Assembly (NCBI GenBank): GCA_036170795.1
Contig: JAVHPX010000015.1
Span: 1-19,560 of the forward strand
Direction of reading: 5' to 3'
DNA from: UBA8515 sp036170795
GTDB taxonomy: Bacteria; Patescibacteriota; Minisyncoccia; Phycocordibacterales; UBA9973
Length of the DNA stretch: 19,560 nucleotides
The position numbers and the translations under genes are program-made. The notes below the pieces were generated by a model. The model saw nothing but the letters and a program-made list of their open reading frames with translations, did not search any database and was not told the DNA's origin. Within the stretch, counting starts at the first letter, position 1, and each line of letters begins with the position of its first letter. Positions 14,768 to 19,560 of the stretch are shown here, in pieces.

Positions 14768-14795
14768 TATGTCGCAAGGACTATGTCGCAAGGAC
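14768..14795. repeat. Tandem 14-bp direct repeat after tag
   Basis: TATGTCGCAAGGAC occurs twice head to tail (14768-14781, 14782-14795), starting two bases after the tag stop codon. This is the only perfect tandem repeat of that size I noticed in the window. Confidence 0.85.
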
Positions 14796-14803
14796 CGTCC
14801 TTG
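14789..14803. repeat. Small palindrome at the end of the tandem repeat
   Basis: CAAGGAC and GTCCTTG are perfect 7-bp arms around a single C. The left arm is the end of the second tandem copy, so either copy can pair with the right arm. No T run follows on the plus strand, so an intrinsic terminator is not supported. Confidence 0.6.
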
Positions 14804-14868
14804 AGAAGATATGAGTAGGCTTTTCAGTCATTAAATATAACTAAAATATTTTTTTCTCAATAAATCGG

Positions 14869-14953
14869 CGGAGGAGGTGAGATTCGAACTCACGGTCCCT
14901 TTCAGGACTTCGGTTTTCAAGACCGATGCACTAAGCCTCTATGCGACTCCTCC
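14869..14953 (-). tRNA. tRNA-Ser(UGA)
   Basis: An 85-nt class II tRNA on the minus strand. Acceptor GGAGGAG pairs with CTCCTCC, followed by discriminator G (G73, as in Ser tRNAs). The D arm is GCAT/GTGC. The anticodon stem TCGGT/ACCGA holds loop CTTGAAA with anticodon TGA. A long variable arm (GTCC-TGAAA-GGGAC) precedes the T arm GTGAG-TTCGAAT-CTCAC. CCA is not encoded and must be added after transcription. Confidence 0.97.
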
Positions 14954-14997
14954 GCCCATCTATCGAATGTAATTTTAAAATTTTTTTTATTTGCTAT

Positions 14998-15297
14998 TCA
15001 ATCAACTTTTTTTAAAAGATGTTCTTCTGCGTGACAATTTGGACAAATCAATGCTAGATTTTCTAATCTATTGTCTTGCCTATTTCTATTTTTGTGATGA
15101 GTCTCTAAGATCTGATATTTATTATAATTACATCTCTCACAATTTCTTCCTCTATCTTCTAGAAGTCTAATTTTGAGAGCTTGTTGTGATATAACTTTAT
15201 CTCTTTGTCTGTTTATTTTATATTGGATGCATGTTCTGCAAATAGAAGTATTACAAACTATACACTTTATATTTGGTTTTCTTTTATACTCAGGTAC
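14998..15297 (-). pseudogene. HNH endonuclease remnant lacking a start codon
   Basis: A 99-codon open frame reading toward the tRNA gene. Near its end it encodes a typical Cys4-zinc HNH module: NCERC, then ETHHKNRNRQDNRLENLALICPNCHAEEH in substance (histidine pair, DNRLENL, CPNC). A second zinc-knuckle-like part, CIVC-x6-CRTC, lies near its start. No ATG, GTG or TTG occurs before the HNH core, and an in-frame TGA (15298-15300) directly precedes the frame, so the 5' part appears lost. Such free-standing HNH proteins are often homing or mobile nucleases, and this one lies 45 bp downstream of tRNA-Ser. A rare start such as ATT, or a sequencing error, could make it intact. The rest of the gap from 14767 to 15317 holds only the repeat and tRNA. 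Confidence 0.72.
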
Positions 15298-15317
15298 TCA
15301 TCCAGCATATCATATTT

Positions 15318-15545
15318 TTAAATCTTTGTTTTTAATATTTTAAACATATCCTTAGGTGTTTTTTTTGCAATATAAAATATATAAAATATATCTAAAATTG
15401 CAAATGTATTCAAAATTATAAGAGCAATGAACCATCTTTTGTGGTTCATTCTTGATGCTGTCCAAAGTGAATATCCTTTCCATGGAAGAACCCAAAGAAT
15501 TATAACTACAAAGATCAATATACTATTTTGACCAAATATTTCCAT
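15318..15545 (-). CDS. DUF5652-like small membrane protein
   Basis: A 75-aa protein with two membrane helices (~8-25 and ~38-60). The segment between them, LPWKGYSLWTASRMNHKRWFIALIILNT, has the features I associate with DUF5652: W-K-G-x-(S/A)-L-W, a basic loop with NH-K, and W-F-I-A. This family is common in Patescibacteria and has no assigned function. The ATG at 15545 is preferred because a TTGCGA -N17- TACTAT promoter would start transcription right at it. An ATG at 15569 would add eight residues but sits inside that promoter. Confidence 0.75.
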   Translation of the reverse strand: MEIFGQNSILIFVVIILWVLPWKGYSLWTASRMNHKRWFIALIILNTFAILDIFYIFYIAKKTPKDMFKILKTKI

Positions 15546-15551
15546 AAATTT

Positions 15552-15580
15552 ATAGTAGCAGAAATACATTTTTATCGCAA
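15552..15580 (-). promoter_or_regulatory. Candidate promoter giving a leaderless DUF5652 transcript
   Basis: TTGCGA (15575-15580) and TACTAT (15552-15557) are separated by 17 bp on the minus strand. The -10 ends six bases before the ATG at 15545, so transcription should begin at or next to the start codon. Confidence 0.45.
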
Positions 15581-15599
15581 TTGTGATATTCTATAATGT

Positions 15600-16022
15600 A
15601 TGAGATATTTGTGTATAGATTTTGGTAATAAAAGAGTCGGGATTGCTATGTCGGATGATAGTGGGTTGATAGCTTTTCCTTATAAAATTTTATCGAACAA
15701 TTTAGAATTGGTTGATACCATTCATAATATATGTGGAGAAGAAAGTATATCAGCTATTGTTCTTGGTGAGTCGAATGATCTATATGGTAAGCCAAATAAG
15801 ATCATGGTGAACATTGAAGCGTTAAAAATAAACTTAGAAATGGATCTAGGTTTACCTGTTTATTATCAGAAAGAATTTATGACTACAATAGAAGCAAGAG
15901 GAAAAAATGGTAAGGAAACAAATAGTGCAAAAAAAATTGTAAAAGGTAAACATATAAGGGCTGACGCATCCGCCGCAGCGTTAATACTTCAGAGATACTT
16001 GGATAAAAAGAATCAGAAATAA
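15600..16022 (+). CDS. ruvX: RuvX/YqgF-family Holliday junction resolvase-like nuclease
   Basis: A 140-aa RNase H-fold protein. YqgF/RuvX proteins are linked to 5' processing of pre-16S rRNA and to junction resolution. Visible family features: Asp7 in CIDFGNKRVGIA (5-16), an IVLGES strand (~53-58), TTIEA (~95-99), and the C-terminal RADASAAALILQRYL (~120-134), with a second Asp in the active-site helix. The usual DER before TT is KEF here, a departure from consensus. The ATG at 15600 is required to keep the first strand, yet a perfect TATAAT ends three bases before it, too close for that -10 to serve this start. A TATTCT at 15587-15592 would place initiation on the ATG. Divergent from DUF5652. 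Confidence 0.88.
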   Translation: MRYLCIDFGNKRVGIAMSDDSGLIAFPYKILSNNLELVDTIHNICGEESISAIVLGESNDLYGKPNKIMVNIEALKINLEMDLGLPVYYQKEFMTTIEARGKNGKETNSAKKIVKGKHIRADASAAALILQRYLDKKNQK

Positions 16023-16030
16023 ATAATATT

Positions 16031-16384
16031 ATGGAATACATAAAATACGATGAATTTAAAAAAATGGATATACGAGTTGGAACTATTCGAGAAGTTGAGC
16101 CAGTACCTGAGACTGATAAGCTTTTACGATGCCAGATAGATTTTAATGAGAAAGATGAGGAAGGGAATATAAAATTAAGGCAGATTATTTCTGGTATTCG
16201 TGAATATTATCCAGAGACTGATATGCTTATAGGTAAACAAGTACTATATATTGTGAATCTTGAGCCGAGGACGATTAAGGGGTATGAAAGTAATGGTATG
16301 CTTATGGCTGTCGATGGGATAGATGGTAAACCAGTTTTCTTAATACCAGAGGTTTCAATTAATATAAGTAGTAAAGTTCGATAA
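16031..16384 (+). CDS. tRNA-binding OB-fold protein (CsaA / MetG C-terminal type)
   Basis: A 117-aa stand-alone EMAP-type OB-fold domain. The first strand KMDIRVGTIREVEPVPETDKLL is in substance the family hallmark (residues ~11-32), followed by RQIISGI, the GKQVLYIVNLEPRTIKG core and a YESNGMLMA segment. Such domains bind the outer corner of tRNA when fused to methionyl-tRNA synthetase, and occur alone as CsaA or Trbp111. It starts eight bases after ruvX and lies 15 bp before the DedA gene, so it is probably cotranscribed with both. It could assist MetG in trans; no metG lies in this window. Confidence 0.88.
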   Translation: MEYIKYDEFKKMDIRVGTIREVEPVPETDKLLRCQIDFNEKDEEGNIKLRQIISGIREYYPETDMLIGKQVLYIVNLEPRTIKGYESNGMLMAVDGIDGKPVFLIPEVSINISSKVR

Positions 16385-16399
16385 TTTTTAATTATAAAA

Positions 16400-16996
16400 A
16401 TGCCTGATCTAATTACAATTATTCAAACAGTTGGGCTCATCGGAATATTTTTTATTGTTTTTGCTGAGTCTGGATTATTGTTTGGATTTTTTTTCCCGGG
16501 TGATTCGTTATTATTTAGTGCTGGACTTATTGCTTCTGGTGGCTCTTTAAATATTTTTGTACTTATTGTAGTTTGTATAGTAGGAGCTATATTAGGTGAT
16601 AGTGTTGGGTATTGGACTGGTAAACGTATAGGACCAAAACTTTTTTATAAAGAAGATAGCTTTTTCTTTAAGAAAAAATATGTAAGAGACGCAGAAATTT
16701 TTTATGAAAAGCATGGTATTTATACTCTTATTATTGCACGATTTATTCCATTTATTAGAACTTTTGCTCCTATTGTTGCTGGTATAGGTAAAATGAAATA
16801 TAAAACTTTTATTTTTTATAATATTATTGGTGGTATAAGTTGGGTACTGGTTGTTGTTTTCTTGGGATACTTTTTGGGTCGTGTAATTCCAAATCCAGAT
16901 GTATATATATTACCGATTGTTATTGGTATTACTGTTATTTCAATGTTTCCTTTTGTTTATAAATATACTATTTGGGCGTGGAAGCACTATATGTAG
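16400..16996 (+). CDS. DedA-family (VTT domain) membrane protein
   Basis: A 198-aa membrane protein. Family landmarks are FFFPGDSLLFSAGLIAS (~29-45), GDSVGYWTGKRIG (~66-78), and FIPFIRTFAPIVAG (~115-128), which holds the Arg of the F-x-P-x-x-R-x-x-x-P-x-x-A-G signature. DedA proteins are linked to lipid carrier or phospholipid flipping and to maintaining proton motive force. The gene overlaps nothing and lies 15 bp after the tRNA-binding protein gene. About 47 bp separate it from pilM, where a new -10 is visible, so the pilus operon likely has its own start. Substrate is not predictable. Confidence 0.93.
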   Translation: MPDLITIIQTVGLIGIFFIVFAESGLLFGFFFPGDSLLFSAGLIASGGSLNIFVLIVVCIVGAILGDSVGYWTGKRIGPKLFYKEDSFFFKKKYVRDAEIFYEKHGIYTLIIARFIPFIRTFAPIVAGIGKMKYKTFIFYNIIGGISWVLVVVFLGYFLGRVIPNPDVYILPIVIGITVISMFPFVYKYTIWAWKHYM

Positions 16997-17028
16997 ATTT
17001 TTTGCTTTTATATCATTGCTTTATATCG

Positions 17029-17034
17029 TATAAT
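17029..17034 (+). promoter_or_regulatory. -10 element for a leaderless pilM-pilN transcript
   Basis: A perfect TATAAT ends nine bases before the ATG at 17044, the same gap as at csoR. Transcription would start 1-3 bases before the start codon. No good -35 lies at 16-18 bp, so support is moderate. Confidence 0.5.
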
Positions 17035-17043
17035 AAAAGAGTT

Positions 17044-18678
17044 ATGAAACACTTGTATAGTCGATATTTTCCTACTCCATCATTCTTGTCTATGAGTTCT
17101 TGTGCACTCGATATTTCTGATCTATCCATAAAATATGGAGAGCTTTTAGCTACACCGATCGGTTTACGTTTGGGACGATTTGGTCAAGAAATAATTCCAG
17201 CAGGAATTATTGTTTCTGGTAAGATTGAAAAAGAATTAGAGCTTATTGAAATTCTTAAAAAATTAAGTAGTCGTGAGCATTTACACTTTGTAAGAATATC
17301 TTTACCAGAAGAACAAATGTATTTATTTACTTTATCTATTCCAAATGTTAACAAAGAAGATATTCGTAATATTATACTTCTACAATTAGAAGAGCATATA
17401 CCATTGCAAGCACTTGATACAGTTTTTGATTATCAGATTCTATCTATAGATGATAAATCTATTTTTGTTGAAGTTTTAGCAATTTCAATTACCATAATTG
17501 AAAGCTATACTTCTATTTTGAAAAAATCAGGACTTGTTCCTCTTTCTTTTGAGCTTGAAGCACAGGCAATAGCTCGAGCTGTCATACCGCAAGGGGATCA
17601 GAGTTCTGTTATGATAGTTGACTTCGGTAACACTCGTACAGGAGTTTCTATTGTTTATAATGGGCGAGTATTATTTACTACGACTTTAGATATTGGTGGA
17701 AATAATATTACCGATGTTATAGCTAAAAATTTCTCATTGTCATTTGAAAAAGCAGAAAAGTTAAAACGTTCTAATGGACTTAGAGATAATCAAGATATTA
17801 AAAATATTTTTCCAGTAATTTTGAATACACTTTCTGTTTTGCGTGATGAATTAAATAAACAGTATTTATATTGGAAAACACATAATGATGAAAGTATAAA
17901 AAATAAAGATATAGACTATATTATTCTTTGTGGTGGAGATGCAAATCTTTTGGGACTTTCTGAATATTTAGAGTCAAGTATGATGTTAAAAGTAGAAAAT
18001 GCAAATGCTTGGGTTAATATATCAGATATGAAAATTTCAATTCCAGAAATGTCTTTCGAAGAATCATTTGGTTATGCAACTATTTTGGGATTAGCTTTAG
18101 CTGATTATACAGATCCTAAGTCTATGATTAATGTTTTACCTACTAAAGAAAAGCATGCTATTAAAAAAGAGTATTTAATGAGATTTGGAAGTATTCTGTT
18201 TTCTACTTTTTCTGTTATAGGTATTATTGCAATATTATTAATATTCCCATCGTATTTCCTTTCAACATCTGAGTTAACATTAGCAGAGAATAAACTTGAA
18301 GCATTTAATATCACAAATCCAGAAATTATGACTCGTGATTTTGATGCTACTATTTTAGATATTAATAATAAACTTGTACTTTTGTCAAATAAAGATTCAT
18401 CAATCTTAGTTAGTGATACTATACTTAATAATTTTATATTGAATCGTCCGAAGGGGATTACTTTGTCGAGTATTTTATATTCTGAAAAGAAAGTTGCTAA
18501 AGGTAATTTTATTAATAAAACATTTGATATCAATGGTAGTGCTGTTGATCGTGCGACACTGCGTACTTATAAATCTATTTTGGCGAATAGTCCAGATATA
18601 GATCAAGTAGATTTACCCATTTCTGATTTTTTAGATCGATCAAATATTAATTTTACTATGTCTATAATACTTAAATAA
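17044..18678 (+). CDS. pilM-pilN: PilM-PilN fusion, type IV pilus inner-membrane assembly platform
   Basis: A 544-aa fusion of two proteins usually encoded separately. Residues ~19-355 are actin-like PilM: phosphate loop 1 LDISDLSIK (22-30), the second loop IVDFGNTRTG (191-200), TTTLDIGGNNITD, and the adenosine-site IILCGGDANLLG (293-304). Residues ~361-544 are PilN: MINVLP (361-366) is the INLLP-type segment that binds PilM, a membrane helix spans ~381-405, then a coiled-coil-like stretch and a ferredoxin-like domain (RPKGITLSSI, FDINGSAVDRATLRTYK). PilM is cytosolic and normally docks onto the PilN tail, so fusion makes the contact permanent. The ATG at 17044 is preferred; a frame opening at TTG 16972 inside dedA only adds non-homologous residues. 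A PilO-like gene starts one base later. Confidence 0.9.
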   Translation: MKHLYSRYFPTPSFLSMSSCALDISDLSIKYGELLATPIGLRLGRFGQEIIPAGIIVSGKIEKELELIEILKKLSSREHLHFVRISLPEEQMYLFTLSIPNVNKEDIRNIILLQLEEHIPLQALDTVFDYQILSIDDKSIFVEVLAISITIIESYTSILKKSGLVPLSFELEAQAIARAVIPQGDQSSVMIVDFGNTRTGVSIVYNGRVLFTTTLDIGGNNITDVIAKNFSLSFEKAEKLKRSNGLRDNQDIKNIFPVILNTLSVLRDELNKQYLYWKTHNDESIKNKDIDYIILCGGDANLLGLSEYLESSMMLKVENANAWVNISDMKISIPEMSFEESFGYATILGLALADYTDPKSMINVLPTKEKHAIKKEYLMRFGSILFSTFSVIGIIAILLIFPSYFLSTSELTLAENKLEAFNITNPEIMTRDFDATILDINNKLVLLSNKDSSILVSDTILNNFILNRPKGITLSSILYSEKKVAKGNFINKTFDINGSAVDRATLRTYKSILANSPDIDQVDLPISDFLDRSNINFTMSIILK

Positions 18679-18679
18679 T

Positions 18680-19231
18680 ATGCATAAAAATCGAACAATA
18701 TTATTATTTGGTTTATCTATTGTTACTTCATTATTAGTGATCGGAGTATTTATTTTCTTTTTGATAATTATTAAAAATAAAAATGAACATACTAAAGCAG
18801 TACTTACTACTTTAGAAAATAAAAACTTAAAGAAATTAAACGCAAGTGCTATTACACAAAAAATCACTAGAATAGAAGATATACACAAAGTTGTTGATAG
18901 TTATTTTGTTAATCCAAATGAGATTGATTCATTTGTTAATTATCTTGAGAATATCGGTACCAATACAAATACTGTTGTTAATGTTGAAAGTGTAGCAGTT
19001 TTGACTACAATTAAGAATACAATTGCTGTTAAAATTTCTGCTGAAGGAGATTTTTCTAATATTATGCATACGATTCAGCTTTTAGAAAATGCACCATATA
19101 AGATTCATGTACAACAAATTTATTTAAATAAAAGAATACAGACTATTACGCAAGATTTGAAAGATGTACCCAAAACAAAAGAAATTCTAGTTTGGCATGT
19201 TGATATTTCTTTTGTTGTTCTTATTTCTTAA
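18680..19231 (+). CDS. pilO: PilO-like type IV pilus assembly protein
   Basis: A 183-aa protein with one N-terminal membrane helix (~7-31), a short charged segment likely to form a coiled coil, and an alpha/beta domain (~70-183) with the PilO pattern: SFVNYLENIG, an early beta strand (VESVAV), KISAEGDFSNIMHTIQLLENAPY and a following strand (KIHVQQIYL). PilO pairs with PilN in the inner membrane and aligns the pilus motor with the envelope. Its start one base after pilM-pilN and its architecture support the call; sequence identity to model PilO proteins is probably low, so I rely on layout and context. Confidence 0.8.
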   Translation: MHKNRTILLFGLSIVTSLLVIGVFIFFLIIIKNKNEHTKAVLTTLENKNLKKLNASAITQKITRIEDIHKVVDSYFVNPNEIDSFVNYLENIGTNTNTVVNVESVAVLTTIKNTIAVKISAEGDFSNIMHTIQLLENAPYKIHVQQIYLNKRIQTITQDLKDVPKTKEILVWHVDISFVVLIS

Positions 19232-19238
19232 TAATATT

Positions 19239-19556
19239 ATGATTAAACTTTTATCAAAATTAAAAATAAAACATAAAAATGTTCAAAATCCTGACACATT
19301 TAATCCGCATGAGTATTGGATGATACTCATACGTATATTTTTTGTACTTTTGATTGGTATTATTATATTTAGTTTGTATCTATTATTTGATATACGTAAT
19401 AAAAAAGAATTTCACCCACAAGTGATTTTAAACAGTAATCAAATTTTGATTAAAGAAGATTTACTTAAAAATATTAAAGAATTATTTGACAATAAAGTTC
19501 AAAAAGAAGAAAAAATAATAAGTAATCCTACCCCATATGTAGATCCTAGTCTATAG
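19239..19556 (+). CDS. Small single-pass membrane protein of the pilus operon, unknown
   Basis: A 105-aa protein starting seven bases after the PilO-like gene. About 33 polar, basic residues precede one membrane helix (~35-53), followed by a charged outer segment ending in a Pro-rich tail (NPTPYVDPSL). I do not recognise a family. Position suggests a pilus accessory protein, for example in the place of PilP, but PilP is normally a lipoprotein and no lipobox is present. The ATG at 19239 is chosen; another at 19197 would overlap pilO by 35 bp and add a second hydrophobic stretch. The stop codon is only four bases from the window end, so the next gene is unseen. Confidence 0.7.
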   Translation: MIKLLSKLKIKHKNVQNPDTFNPHEYWMILIRIFFVLLIGIIIFSLYLLFDIRNKKEFHPQVILNSNQILIKEDLLKNIKELFDNKVQKEEKIISNPTPYVDPSL

Positions 19557-19560
19557 TTCT

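Noticed and set aside
15298..15300. In-frame TGA before the HNH frame read as a recoded Gly or Trp codon
   Set aside because: TGA ends several intact genes in this window and TGG encodes Trp throughout, so recoding is unlikely; upstream codons also hit another stop quickly.
16972..17043. Longer pilM frame starting at TTG inside dedA
   Set aside because: The extra 24 residues do not resemble PilM, and a -10 box sits between them and the ATG at 17044.
18105..18533. Minus-strand 142-codon frame opposite pilN
   Set aside because: It is antisense to a recognisable PilN domain and has no family features.

Overview
The window is AT-rich, gene-dense DNA, most like a candidate phyla radiation (Patescibacteria/Parcubacteria-type) bacterium. 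The reasons are compact genes with 1-16 bp gaps or overlaps, very few Shine-Dalgarno sequences, several start codons at or next to the predicted transcription start, a DUF5652-type small membrane protein, and a gene set based on scavenging. TGA acts as a normal stop and TGG encodes Trp. No rRNA, CRISPR array, insertion sequence or origin was seen.

Region 1 (73-6465, minus strand) is a cobalamin (B12) salvage-and-use cluster. One operon encodes a predicted ECF-type vitamin S component, an adenosylcobalamin-dependent ribonucleotide reductase (class II, RTPR type) and a PduO-type ATP:cob(I)alamin adenosyltransferase, all overlapping. Downstream, a good promoter leads into a compact cobalamin riboswitch with an intrinsic terminator. 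This controls two secreted, membrane-tethered proteins built from parts of animal transcobalamin/intrinsic factor: a small DUF4430 protein, and a 739-aa protein with DUF5011-like, DUF4430 and alpha/alpha-barrel domains plus a C-terminal membrane anchor. My reading is surface capture of B12, uptake through the S component, conversion to AdoCbl, and use by the reductase. The barrel-coding DNA is far richer in GC than its surroundings.

Region 2 (6655-14766, plus strand) begins with a DoxX-family protein, followed by a copper cluster: a CsoR repressor whose start codon lies inside its own perfect 31-bp palindromic operator, CopA copper ATPase, an HMA-TauE/SafE membrane fusion and a cupredoxin-like protein. 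Next come a tethered DsbA-like protein, a membrane protein with an intramembrane CxxC, a SHOCT-domain protein, cyclopropane fatty acid synthase and 3-methyladenine DNA glycosylase I.

Region 3 (14767-15545) is a small junction with a tandem 14-bp repeat, a tRNA-Ser(UGA) gene, a start-less HNH endonuclease remnant and a DUF5652-like gene, the last three on the minus strand.

Region 4 (15600-19556, plus strand) holds RuvX/YqgF, a tRNA-binding OB-fold protein, a DedA-family membrane protein, and the start of a type IV pilus operon: a PilM-PilN fusion, a PilO-like protein and an unrecognised small membrane protein.
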